Below are positions 8,010 through 15,802 of a DNA stretch of 64,000 bases, one piece after another. The DNA lies in assembly GCF_014384885.1 (NCBI RefSeq), contig NZ_JACRST010000013.1, forward strand, positions 13,955 to 77,954, given 5' to 3'. This DNA is from Ligaoa zhengdingensis. Lineage in GTDB: Bacteria > Bacillota > Clostridia > Oscillospirales > Ruminococcaceae. Under the pieces are notes generated by a model that saw only the letters and a list, made by a program, of their open reading frames with translations, was not told the DNA's origin and did not search any database. The translations under genes and the position numbers were made by a program. How positions within the stretch are numbered: position 1 is the stretch's first letter; each line of letters starts with the position of its first letter.

Positions 8010-8714
8010 ATGCTGAAGGTTGAAAATTTAAACGTTCATTACGGCGCGATCCACGCTATCCACGGGGTAAGCCTGGAGGTACACCAGGGGGAGATCGTCT
8101 CCCTGATCGGCGCGAACGGCGCGGGCAAGACCACCGTGCTGCACACCATCTCGGGCCTCAAGAAGGCTACCAGCGGCACTGTCACGCTGGAAGGGCTCGA
8201 CCTGTTCTCGATCGACCCGCACAAGATTGTGCAGCACGGCATGGCCCATGTGCCGGAGGGGCGGCGCATCTTTTCAGAGATGACGGTGATGGAAAACTTG
8301 GAGATGGGCGCCTACATCCGCAAGGACAAGGCTGGGATCGACGCGGACCTGGAAAAGATTTTCCACTACTTCCCCCGCCTGCGGGAGCGCTCCAAGCAGT
8401 TGGGCGGCACTCTGTCAGGCGGCGAGCAGCAGATGCTGGCGATCGGCCGCGCGCTGATGTCCCAGCCCAAAATCCTGCTGATGGATGAGCCGTCGATGGG
8501 CCTGTCCCCCCTGCTGGTCAAGGAAATCTTCCATATCATCGGGCAGCTCAACCGGGACGGCATGACCATCCTGCTGGTGGAGCAGAACGCCAAAATGGCG
8601 CTCTCAATTGCCAACCGCGCCTATGTGCTGGAAACCGGCAACGTGGTGATGAGCGGCAATGCCAGGGAGCTTCTGGAGGACGACAAGGTGCGCAAAGCCT
8701 ATTTGGGCGCATAA
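8010..8714 (+). CDS. livF: Branched-chain amino acid ABC transporter ATPase LivF
   Basis: 234 residues from ATG 8010, which follows AAAGGAGAGG; longer in-frame starts overlap livG and lack a site. Walker A GANGAGKTT, signature LSGGEQQM, Walker B ILLMDEPSMGLSP and switch His region LLVEQN are all visible; the Q/N after E is typical for LivF. It is the last gene of livJHMGF and is followed by a strong terminator. Confidence 0.94.
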   Translation: MLKVENLNVHYGAIHAIHGVSLEVHQGEIVSLIGANGAGKTTVLHTISGLKKATSGTVTLEGLDLFSIDPHKIVQHGMAHVPEGRRIFSEMTVMENLEMGAYIRKDKAGIDADLEKIFHYFPRLRERSKQLGGTLSGGEQQMLAIGRALMSQPKILLMDEPSMGLSPLLVKEIFHIIGQLNRDGMTILLVEQNAKMALSIANRAYVLETGNVVMSGNARELLEDDKVRKAYLGA

Positions 8715-8720
8715 ATAAAC

Positions 8721-8766
8721 GACAAAAAATCTCCGTCGGATTGATTTTCGACGGAGATTTTTTGTC
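8721..8766. terminator. Bidirectional terminator
   Basis: An 18-bp perfect stem (8721-8738 with 8749-8766) has A6 on one side and T6 on the other, so it ends both livF and the convergent methyltransferase gene. Confidence 0.92.
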
Positions 8767-8840
8767 TGTCGGGGTGTTTTTGCGCCCCGATACCGAAAGG
8801 AAAAAAGGTATAAAAGAGGAGTGAAATGAAAAACGATGGA

Positions 8841-10109
8841 TTAGGCCCTGCCGTTAAACTCCTGGACCGCCTGGAACATGGCGATCAGATTTTCCACGGG
8901 GGTTTTCGCCACGATATTGTGGATGGTGTTGAACACATAGCCGCCGCCCGGCGAAAAGATTTCCAGACGCTCGAGCACCTGCTGGCGCACCTCCTCGGGC
9001 GTGCCATAGGGCAGGGTTTTCTGCGTATCCACACCGCCGCCCCAGAACACCAGCTTGTCGCCGTATTTCTCCTTGAGCATGTGGCCGTCCATCCCGTTGG
9101 CTGAAAGCTGCACGGGGTTTAGAATATCCACGCCCATTTCCACAAAGTCGTCGAGGAAGCTGACGATGCTGCCGCAGGAATGGTAGAAGGTTTTCCACTC
9201 TGTGTTCTCGTGCACCCAGTCGTTGACCCGTTTATAATAGGGTTTATAGAGCTCGCGGAAGATGTCAGGGGAGAAAAAGCCGCCGTTCTGGGTGCCGAAA
9301 TCGGTGCCGCTGATCCACACAATCTGGATTTTGTCGCCCACCGCCTGCTTGTAGATCTCCAGGTTTTTGAGCATCACCTGGGTCTGCATCTCAAACACAG
9401 CCTGGATGTATTCGGGGTAGAGCATATGCGCCATCAGCCAATCGTCAAACCGGCGAATACCCTTGGGGTGTTTCTCATGCGGGCCGGGAACCATGGCCGA
9501 GTCGCCGATGCCGAAACCGCCCAGGTTGCCCACCAAGGCGTAATCGGTGTTCTGATAATAATGCTCCGCCTGCTTTTCTATGTAGCGCGCGGTGTCGTCG
9601 TCCATCACGCTGAACGCCTCGCTGAAGTCCTCTTCGGGCGTCAGGTCATCTTCGTCGAATTCCCCTGAGCGGTCGATATTGTCGAAAAAGCTGCCGCCTG
9701 CGGGCATTTTACCCGACGGAGGAACCGAGCGATCACCCTGCGGATAAGCCACCACCGACCCGTCGTCCAACTGCTCCAGCTCAATGCTGTCGCCCACCAG
9801 CGTGGGGGTTCCGTCGCTCATTACAAACGGTTTGTTGCAGGCGGTGTTCCGCCCGCCGAACATATCGCCAGGTCCGTTGATGCCGACGGCATCCGCGCCG
9901 ACAAGCTGCCGCAGATCCTCGTCCACAGCGCCCAACATCTGGAATATCTCGGAAATTTCGATCGGCTTCTCGGGCAGGCCCAAAGCTGCGCGCAGCCGGT
10001 ACAAAGTGGAGGCGTTGATTCCGGTCTGGCTGGTCGCCCCCAAATCCAACGGCACGCGGTCCGGCTGCTGATGGTGGATGGCCGCCCATACTCGTTCTCT
10101 GGAAGTCAT
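8841..10109 (-). CDS. Uroporphyrinogen decarboxylase-family (MtaA/CmuA-like) methyltransferase
   Basis: 422 residues from ATG 10109 (AAAGGGGAA 6 nt upstream). N-terminal TSRERVWAAIHHQQPDRVPLDLG is the usual opening of MtaA/CmuA-type proteins. FYHSCGSI supplies the His-x-Cys zinc ligands seen in corrinoid-methyl:thiol methyltransferases, and a late Cys/His set is replaced by GGGYVFNTIHNI. It has an insertion-rich acidic middle (about residues 170-240). It is more likely a methyl-transfer enzyme than true HemE. No corrinoid protein lies nearby, so the substrate is open. Confidence 0.75.
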   Translation of the reverse strand: MTSRERVWAAIHHQQPDRVPLDLGATSQTGINASTLYRLRAALGLPEKPIEISEIFQMLGAVDEDLRQLVGADAVGINGPGDMFGGRNTACNKPFVMSDGTPTLVGDSIELEQLDDGSVVAYPQGDRSVPPSGKMPAGGSFFDNIDRSGEFDEDDLTPEEDFSEAFSVMDDDTARYIEKQAEHYYQNTDYALVGNLGGFGIGDSAMVPGPHEKHPKGIRRFDDWLMAHMLYPEYIQAVFEMQTQVMLKNLEIYKQAVGDKIQIVWISGTDFGTQNGGFFSPDIFRELYKPYYKRVNDWVHENTEWKTFYHSCGSIVSFLDDFVEMGVDILNPVQLSANGMDGHMLKEKYGDKLVFWGGGVDTQKTLPYGTPEEVRQQVLERLEIFSPGGGYVFNTIHNIVAKTPVENLIAMFQAVQEFNGRA

Positions 10110-10214
10110 CTGATTGTTCCCCTTTCGCCCAAAAGATTCAATTCCCTGCCCATTTTTGCGCAGGGTCGTTTCAATATCCGATTTGCGGCCGGATCGCCGC
10201 TTTCTTTCAATATC

Positions 10215-10220
10215 ATTATA
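10215..10220 (-). promoter_or_regulatory. Extended -10 promoter of the MtaA-like gene
   Basis: Minus strand TGC-TATAAT with no good -35. The leader carries repeated ATATTGAAA words (near 10170-10178 and 10206-10214) and a CCCTGC/GCAGGG hairpin (10144-10165). Confidence 0.4.
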
Positions 10221-10305
10221 GCAGGTTTCAATTTCGTTTTGATGCTGTATAATTTCGATATTCTGCTCAACTTTCGACATTTGAAGAAAATTTTCCTGAA
10301 ATTGG

Positions 10306-10334
10306 TTGTCAAATATCCACCTATGTGGTATATT
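10306..10334 (+). promoter_or_regulatory. Promoter of the thioredoxin-reductase-like gene
   Basis: TTGTCA (10306-10311), 17-bp spacer, TATATT (10329-10334). Confidence 0.65.
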
Positions 10335-10347
10335 TTGGATGGAACAC

Positions 10348-10375
10348 AACCAAGCCGGGTATACTCGGCCTGGTT
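10348..10375 (+). promoter_or_regulatory. 28-bp imperfect dyad just after the transcription start
   Basis: The 28-bp element is symmetric at 24 positions, with AACCA/TGGTT ends and a palindromic GTATAC core. It starts about 14 bp after the -10 hexamer. It could be a repressor operator or a 5'-end hairpin in the mRNA. Confidence 0.5.
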
Positions 10376-10407
10376 ACGCACACGCTAAACAAAAGGAGTG
10401 GTTGCTG

Positions 10408-11316
10408 ATGACAAAAACCGATCTGTTGATTGTGGGTGCAGGCTGTGCGGGGCTTACTGCCGCTGTCTACGCCATCCGCGCGGGTCATTCGGCCATCGTG
10501 TTGGAAAAAGGCATGTACGGCGGCCAGATCGCCTTGACCAGCGAGGTGGAGAATTACCCCTCGATTGAAAAAATCTCCGGCGTGGAATTGGCCACCTTGA
10601 TCTACAACCAAGCGGTCAAACAGGGGGCGGACATCCGCTTTGAAGAGGTCACCGAAGCCCGGTTGGGTGCGGTGGAAAAGATCGTCGTCACCACCAGCGA
10701 GGAGTACCGGGCGCGCGCGGTCATTCTCGCCAACGGTGTGGAGCGCCGCAAGCTGGGCTGTCCCGGCGAGGCCGAATTTACCGGCCGCGGGGTGTCCTAC
10801 TGCGCCACCTGCGACGGCGCCTTCTTCCGAGGCAAAGATGTCGCGGTGGTGGGAGGCGGCAATACTGCGCTCGAGGATGCGCTCTTTCTCTCCAACCTCT
10901 GCCGCAAGGTGTATCTGATTCACCGGCGCGACCAGTTCCGCGGCGAAAAGGTGATGGTAGACGCGGTTCTCGCGCGGGACAACATCGAAATCCTCTACCA
11001 GCACACGGTGGAGGAAATCCTCGGCGACAAGGTGGTGACCTCGGTGCGCGCCGCAGGGCTGGAGGACGGACAGCGCACCCTCGACGTGGCGGCGGTGTTC
11101 GTTGCCATCGGGCTGATCCCGGTCAACCAACTGTTCGCCGAGGCCGGACTGGACGCGAACGGCTACCTGGCGGCGGGGGAAGACTGCAACACCCAACTGC
11201 CCGGTGTGTACGCGGCTGGGGACACGCGCTCCAAGCCGCTGCGCCAGATCATCACCGCGGCGTCCGACGGCGCTGTGGCCGCTGTCGCCGCTTCCAACTA
11301 TCTCAATGCGCAATAA
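10408..11316 (+). CDS. trxB: Thioredoxin-reductase-like FAD/NAD(P) oxidoreductase
   Basis: 302 residues from ATG 10408 (AAAAGGAG upstream). N-terminal FAD fold GAGCAGLTAAVYAIRAG, GMYGGQIALTSEVENYP as in TrxB, the redox pair CATC in SYCATCDGAFF near 133-136, NAD(P) fold GGGNTALEDALF, and the C-terminal AGDTRSKPLRQIITAASDG. No thioredoxin gene is adjacent, so it may serve another partner. Length and motif order fit bacterial low-molecular-weight TrxB. Confidence 0.85.
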   Translation: MTKTDLLIVGAGCAGLTAAVYAIRAGHSAIVLEKGMYGGQIALTSEVENYPSIEKISGVELATLIYNQAVKQGADIRFEEVTEARLGAVEKIVVTTSEEYRARAVILANGVERRKLGCPGEAEFTGRGVSYCATCDGAFFRGKDVAVVGGGNTALEDALFLSNLCRKVYLIHRRDQFRGEKVMVDAVLARDNIEILYQHTVEEILGDKVVTSVRAAGLEDGQRTLDVAAVFVAIGLIPVNQLFAEAGLDANGYLAAGEDCNTQLPGVYAAGDTRSKPLRQIITAASDGAVAAVAASNYLNAQ

Positions 11317-11326
11317 AATTACAAAC

Positions 11327-11364
11327 AACAAGGGGGCGTACCCGCGAGTGCGCCCCCTTTGTTT
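11327..11364. terminator. Bidirectional terminator
   Basis: AAGGGGGCG pairs with CGCCCCCTT, with an A-rich left flank and a T-rich right flank; it separates the convergent trxB-like and exporter genes. Confidence 0.85.
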
Positions 11365-11391
11365 ATTACATATAGAATAATCATATAAATA

Positions 11392-12402
11392 TTATACAAA
11401 ACTCCCCGAGCTTTCCTCCCAAAACAACCGAATCTGTTCGGGGGTGAGGCTCTGAGCGAACTCCTGTTTGGCCAACAGCAATTGTTCCACGTCGCTCACC
11501 AATTCAAACAACACCGCCCGCGCTTCAAATTCTTCGCGGGTTTCCGGCAGGTCGAGGGAACGAAAATGTGTGCGCAGCAAATACAGCTGAAACAGCAACT
11601 CGCCGGCGTTGTCGTAGCTGGAAAGCGACTGGGCGATCAGCTTCAGGAATTCCGCCACATCATTCGACTGCTGGGGCGCGCTCCTCAGCCGAGCCGTATT
11701 TTCCAGCATCCGGCGCAGCATGCGCTGCTGTTTGCGCCGCAGCTCGATATAGCTCAGGTAATAGCTGCGATCCTGAAAAATTACATTGTTCATCTGCTGG
11801 CTGACGCGCGCAATCGACTGCTCCAGCGCGCCGCTGAGCTCCTGAAGCTGCTCTTCAGCCCGGTCGCGATCCCCTTCAAGCAAGACGAGACGCGCAATCT
11901 CCTCCAGCAGGCGCCCCATCGCGCCGTCGATTCGGCGCTGGTCCTCCCGGATTTCCCGGATAAGACGCGGCATATAGGCGTTCATCAGCACCCCCATCGC
12001 AATGCCCAACAGCATCAGGGCCAGTTCGTTGAACATCGCCCGCGCAGTTAGTGTAGGAGCCGCCCAAAAGTGCAGGGTGAGCACGGTACTCATCGAGAGG
12101 CCGTCGAGCAGCCCAAACTGCTGGCAGGCCAAAGTGAACACCAACAGGAACAACCCCAACGCCGGGATGGTGTGCCCCATCCACCGGAAGATCACACTGG
12201 AGATAAGCAGTGAAGCGCCAAAGGCACACAGGCGCCGCGCTGCGACCTGTAGGGTGTCTCGCCGGGTATTTTGGACGCTCAGCAGCGTAATGGTGACCAC
12301 CGACGTGCTGTGGTCGAGCCCAAAGCTGCGCGCCAGCACCAGCGCCAGGCAGCAGCCGAGCACAATTTTCGCCGCTTTGGATGGAACCATCCGGTTTTTC
12401 AT
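11392..12402 (-). CDS. Aromatic acid exporter family (FUSC/ArAE-like) membrane protein
   Basis: 336 residues from ATG 12402 (AGGGGG 8 nt upstream). The first 140 residues form about five or six helices typical of ArAE_1/DUF939 (KAAKIVLGCCLALVLARSFGLDHSTSVVTITLLSVQNTRRDT). The rest is a cytoplasmic helical, coiled-coil-like region rich in Glu/Gln/Arg (residues 150-330). Such proteins are half-size FUSC exporters in Firmicutes; the substrate is unknown. Confidence 0.8.
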   Translation of the reverse strand: MKNRMVPSKAAKIVLGCCLALVLARSFGLDHSTSVVTITLLSVQNTRRDTLQVAARRLCAFGASLLISSVIFRWMGHTIPALGLFLLVFTLACQQFGLLDGLSMSTVLTLHFWAAPTLTARAMFNELALMLLGIAMGVLMNAYMPRLIREIREDQRRIDGAMGRLLEEIARLVLLEGDRDRAEEQLQELSGALEQSIARVSQQMNNVIFQDRSYYLSYIELRRKQQRMLRRMLENTARLRSAPQQSNDVAEFLKLIAQSLSSYDNAGELLFQLYLLRTHFRSLDLPETREEFEARAVLFELVSDVEQLLLAKQEFAQSLTPEQIRLFWEESSGSFV

Positions 12403-12413
12403 CCAGCCGCCCC

Positions 12414-12438
12414 CTCAAACTGTTTTTTCTAGTTTGAG
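12414..12438 (-). promoter_or_regulatory. Hairpin abutting the exporter ribosome site
   Basis: CTCAAACT and AGTTTGAG form a perfect 8-bp stem with a 9-nt A-rich loop on the mRNA. The 3' arm runs straight into the GGGGG of the ribosome site, so folding could limit translation; an operator role is equally possible. Confidence 0.4.
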
Positions 12439-12479
12439 CGGCCGGACAGCCTTTTAACCAAAATGCCCTGGCGGATCCG

Positions 12480-13304
12480 TCATAGGTGAAGCGCTTTTTT
12501 GGGGCAATTGTCGATACACCGGAAGCAGAGGATACATTCCGTCCCGTACCTGCGGCGGCGCGAATTGTCCGTCATATCCACATCCATCGGGCAGGACTCT
12601 TTGCATTTTCCACAGGAAACGCACTTCCCCCGGTCAACCTTTACCCGCAGCAGGGAAAAATAGCTCGCGGGCTTCAGGAATACGGCCACAGGGCAGAGGT
12701 ATTTACAAAACGCGCGGTTGTCGTGGAGCGCAAATGCCAGCGCGGCCCCGGCCGCATAGTAAAGGACATTTCCGATGAGGAAACTCCAGAACATGATCCG
12801 GTCCATCCCGGGGATGCGCAGCAGGAACATTCCGCCGACAAACAGCAAAGACGCCAAAAATGTGACGTATCGGAGGAACCCGAACCCCCTTCTGGGGTGC
12901 TCAGGCCGCTTGTAGGGCAACAGGTCCAAAACCATCGCTGTCCAGCAGGCGTACCCGCACCAGCCGCGCCCAAACAGCAGCGGGCCAAAAATCTTTGCCA
13001 CTGCGTAATGGATGACGGCAGCCTCAAAAACGCCAAGGAACAGATAGTACCAGAACCCTTCGATCTGCATATTTTCATTCGAGAGAAGCCCGAGGTAGAC
13101 CAGCATATACAGGCCGACCGCGAATTGTACCATGTTCCTGGCGTGCTTTACCTTTTGGGTATAAAAGAAAATCCCGAGCGCGAGGCAGGTGCCTATGTAT
13201 GAAAAATTGAACAGGTAAAACACCTGGTCCAACGTCAGCCAGAGGACGACTGCGATGGCTTCAAACAGGAGCCACATACCCAGCGGAAACAAGAACTTTT
13301 TCAT
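12480..13304 (-). CDS. NapH/NosR-like membrane 4Fe-4S protein
   Basis: 274 residues from ATG 13304 (AGGTGA 5 nt upstream). Six or so membrane helices carry a CGYAC motif (GRGWCGYACWTAM) and a second conserved NRAFCKYLCPVAVF. They are followed by two ferredoxin clusters, CVSCGKCKESCP and CILCFRCIDNCP. This is the polyferredoxin layout of NapH/NosR/RnfB-like electron-transfer proteins. No nitrate or N2O reductase genes are near, so its partner is unknown. It lies 77 nt upstream of the exporter gene on the same strand. Confidence 0.85.
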   Translation of the reverse strand: MKKFLFPLGMWLLFEAIAVVLWLTLDQVFYLFNFSYIGTCLALGIFFYTQKVKHARNMVQFAVGLYMLVYLGLLSNENMQIEGFWYYLFLGVFEAAVIHYAVAKIFGPLLFGRGWCGYACWTAMVLDLLPYKRPEHPRRGFGFLRYVTFLASLLFVGGMFLLRIPGMDRIMFWSFLIGNVLYYAAGAALAFALHDNRAFCKYLCPVAVFLKPASYFSLLRVKVDRGKCVSCGKCKESCPMDVDMTDNSRRRRYGTECILCFRCIDNCPKKALHL

Positions 13305-13328
13305 GGGATCACCTACAGATGAAATTAA

Positions 13329-13361
13329 GGGGAAGTCGCCAGACAATACGGCGGCTTCCCC
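13329..13361 (-). terminator. Terminator of the MATE gene
   Basis: A 12-bp stem GGGGAAGTCGCC/GGCGGCTTCCCC with one wobble pair, then TTAATTT on the minus strand. Confidence 0.75.
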
Positions 13362-13440
13362 TCTCAGGATACCATAAATTCTACTGAAACTCCACCTGAA
13401 TCCGGGCAAATCCCGTATTTTTTGTGAATCAGGATGAGTT

Positions 13441-14805
13441 CTATGCATCCAGCTCTGTTTTCTTACGCAGGCCAAAGGTGAAATGATACTGCTTGCGGTA
13501 CCCGATCAGATAACCTACGGAGACCAGGCAGGCCAGAAACTCCGCCACGGGAACCGCCAACCAGATGCCGTCCGCGCCGATAAACCGCGGCAACAGTAGC
13601 AGCGAAAGCACCAGGAGCACAAACGTGCGCAACACGGAGATGATCGCAGAAACCTTGCCGTTGTGCAAGGCGGTGAACAGCCCCGAAGCGTAGATGTTAA
13701 AGCCTGCAAACAGGTAGCTCACAGCAAACAACAGGAAACCGTGCAGCGCAAGCGGGAAGATATCGCTGCTCTGCCGGATGTAGACAGATACGATCGGCCG
13801 CGCCAGCAGGTAGGATGCGACCACCACCACCGCGGTCATCAGCAGTACGGTGAAGGTGCAGTGGCGGAAAAGCGTCGCCTGCCTCTTTTGGTTTCCGCTG
13901 CCCAAATTAAAGCTGATGATGGGGGCCGCTCCGCCGATGAATCCCATAAACACGGCGGTCAGCAGGAACTGCGCGTAAAGGACCACCGTGACGGCGGTGA
14001 CGCCCGCCTCCTCCATATAATGCAGCGCCAGCTTATTAAACAGGAGCGTGGTCACCGAGACGGACAGGTTGCTGACCATCTCCGACGAGCCGTTGAAGCA
14101 GGAGAAGCCCAGCATCCTGGCCCGGAACTTGGGACGGACAAAGTACAGGCTCCCCCGCCTTTGAAACGAAAAATACAGCAGGGCCGGCACCGAGGCGATC
14201 AGATAGCCGGCGACCGTCCCCCAAGCAGAGCCTTCAATCCCCATATCAAGCGGTACCATCAGCACATAATCCAGGATAATGTTGCTGACGCCGGAAACCG
14301 CGGTCAGGAAAAAGCCCAGGCCCGGCCTGCCGGCGGTGATCAAAAAGGTGGAAAACACGATTTGAAGCGCCGCCATGGGCATGAACGGAATCAATGTGCC
14401 CAAATAGCCGAGGCAGTCGTCGTACAGGGCGGGGGTGGCCCCCAAAAAGCGGAGGAGCGGCTGCATAAACAGCATACTCAGGAGGGATAAGACCGCAGCC
14501 AGGACCGCCGCCGTCAACATAATGACGGTGAAATCCTCCTTCGCTTCCTGCTCCTTCCCCTCCCCCATCTTTCTTGCCACAATCGCGCTGCCACCGGTGG
14601 TGAGCATCAGGGTGATGGCCAGCATCACGCTGATGACCGGGTAGACGATATTCATCGACGCCAGGGCGTTTTCTCCGACAAAATTGGAGATAAAGATGGC
14701 GTCCACCATCTGATAGAGGGACATAAACAGCAAACTCAAAATGCTGGGAAGCGTGTATCGAAACAGCGCCAGCGCGCTGAAGTCCCTGTCCAAACGATTT
14801 GTCAT
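13441..14805 (-). CDS. MATE family efflux transporter
   Basis: 454 residues from ATG 14805 (AAGGAGAGAG about 8 nt upstream), about 12 helices, the normal MATE length. ALFRYTLPSILSLLFMSLYQMVDAIFISNFVG near the N-terminus and GGAAPIISFNLGSGNQKRQATLF mid-protein are MATE signatures of the Firmicutes branch. It exports cationic drugs or metabolites by ion antiport. It is divergent from a MerR regulator that should control it through a 19-bp-spacer promoter. Confidence 0.92.
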   Translation of the reverse strand: MTNRLDRDFSALALFRYTLPSILSLLFMSLYQMVDAIFISNFVGENALASMNIVYPVISVMLAITLMLTTGGSAIVARKMGEGKEQEAKEDFTVIMLTAAVLAAVLSLLSMLFMQPLLRFLGATPALYDDCLGYLGTLIPFMPMAALQIVFSTFLITAGRPGLGFFLTAVSGVSNIILDYVLMVPLDMGIEGSAWGTVAGYLIASVPALLYFSFQRRGSLYFVRPKFRARMLGFSCFNGSSEMVSNLSVSVTTLLFNKLALHYMEEAGVTAVTVVLYAQFLLTAVFMGFIGGAAPIISFNLGSGNQKRQATLFRHCTFTVLLMTAVVVVASYLLARPIVSVYIRQSSDIFPLALHGFLLFAVSYLFAGFNIYASGLFTALHNGKVSAIISVLRTFVLLVLSLLLLPRFIGADGIWLAVPVAEFLACLVSVGYLIGYRKQYHFTFGLRKKTELDA

Positions 14806-14851
14806 AGGCGCTCTCTCCTTCTTTTCTTGATTTTTTTCGGCGCTATATGGT

Positions 14852-14882
14852 ATCATAAACCTTACAGTAACTGTAATGTCAA
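14852..14882 (-). promoter_or_regulatory. MerR-type 19-bp-spacer promoter of the MATE gene
   Basis: Minus strand TTGACA (14877-14882), 19-bp spacer, TATGAT (14852-14857). The spacer contains the perfect dyad TTACAGT-A-ACTGTAA (plus strand 14862-14876). The overlong spacer with a central dyad is the hallmark of promoters that MerR proteins twist into activity. Confidence 0.85.
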
Positions 14883-14893
14883 GGGGTGACTTT

Positions 14894-15736
14894 GTGAACA
14901 ATCTGAACCGGCGCCTGACCGTGGGGCAGCTCGCCGGGCTGCACGGCATCAACAAGCGAACCCTCCATTATTATGATCAAATCGGCCTGTTTTCTCCCGC
15001 TGTCAAGGGCGAAAACGGTTATCGGTACTACACACTGGATCAGATGCCCGACCTGGAGCTGATCCTGGCCTTTCGCGAACTGGGGATGTCCATCGAGCAG
15101 ACGCAGGCGGCGATCCACTGCGGCGCGGGCGCCATAGAGGGCATCCTGTCCGACAAAATTGCGGATATCGATGCAAAAATTGAGCATCTGCGGAGCATGA
15201 AACGGCTGCTGAAGGCAAAACAGAAGCTCTCCTCCCTCTCCAAAACGGTGACCTTAAACCGGATCGAATCGGTCTTCTGCGAAGAGGAAACCTTTGTCCT
15301 GAGCGAACAGATCGTCGGGGACATGGACGAAAACTTCTATCTCGCGATGGGTCAACTCCTGCAGCAGGAGCGCCGTTACCGGCTATTCAACCACGAATAC
15401 GGCATCATGCTCCACAGCGAAAAGGTCATGGCCGGCCGGTTTGAAGATTACGACCGGTTCTATATGAAGCCGGTTTCGGGCGAGGGCGAGCGGTTGTTTG
15501 TGCGGCCCGCCGGCGATTATCTGCGCATTGTCGTCAAGGGGAACTGGGACCGCCTGCCCTTGGCGTACCAGAAGCTGCGAGATCACGCCTTAAACCTCAG
15601 CCTTCATCTGGCCGGCTACGCCTACGAGCGCGGGCTCAATGAGACGCTGAGCAGCAACATGGAGGAATCCGTGACCGAAATTCTGGTCCGCTGGGTACCC
15701 AGCGACAGCGGTGCAGAGGCAACGCCCGCCAAATAG
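14894..15736 (+). CDS. MerR family regulator with effector-binding domain
   Basis: 280 residues from GTG 14894, preferred because AAGGGG sits 7 nt upstream and the in-frame ATG 14876 lies inside the operator. The HTH is LTVGQLAGLHGINKRTLHYYDQIGLFSP, then NGYRYYTLDQMPDLELI. A dimerisation helix spans about 80-115, and the C-terminal 150 residues resemble a GyrI/BmrR-type ligand pocket (YLRIVVKG, LAGYAYERGLNE). It probably senses a drug or metabolite and activates the divergent MATE gene while repressing itself. Confidence 0.88.
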   Translation: MNNLNRRLTVGQLAGLHGINKRTLHYYDQIGLFSPAVKGENGYRYYTLDQMPDLELILAFRELGMSIEQTQAAIHCGAGAIEGILSDKIADIDAKIEHLRSMKRLLKAKQKLSSLSKTVTLNRIESVFCEEETFVLSEQIVGDMDENFYLAMGQLLQQERRYRLFNHEYGIMLHSEKVMAGRFEDYDRFYMKPVSGEGERLFVRPAGDYLRIVVKGNWDRLPLAYQKLRDHALNLSLHLAGYAYERGLNETLSSNMEESVTEILVRWVPSDSGAEATPAK

Positions 15737-15741
15737 CGCAA

Positions 15742-15788
15742 AAGAGGCCGGTACCGAGCCGCAAAACGCGGCCAGGCACCGGCCTCTT
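15742..15788. terminator. Bidirectional terminator
   Basis: AAGAGGCCGGT pairs with ACCGGCCTCTT, with GCCGC/GCGGC inside. It separates the convergent merR-like and clpE genes. Confidence 0.8.
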
Positions 15789-15802
15789 GACCAATCGAGG
15801 GG

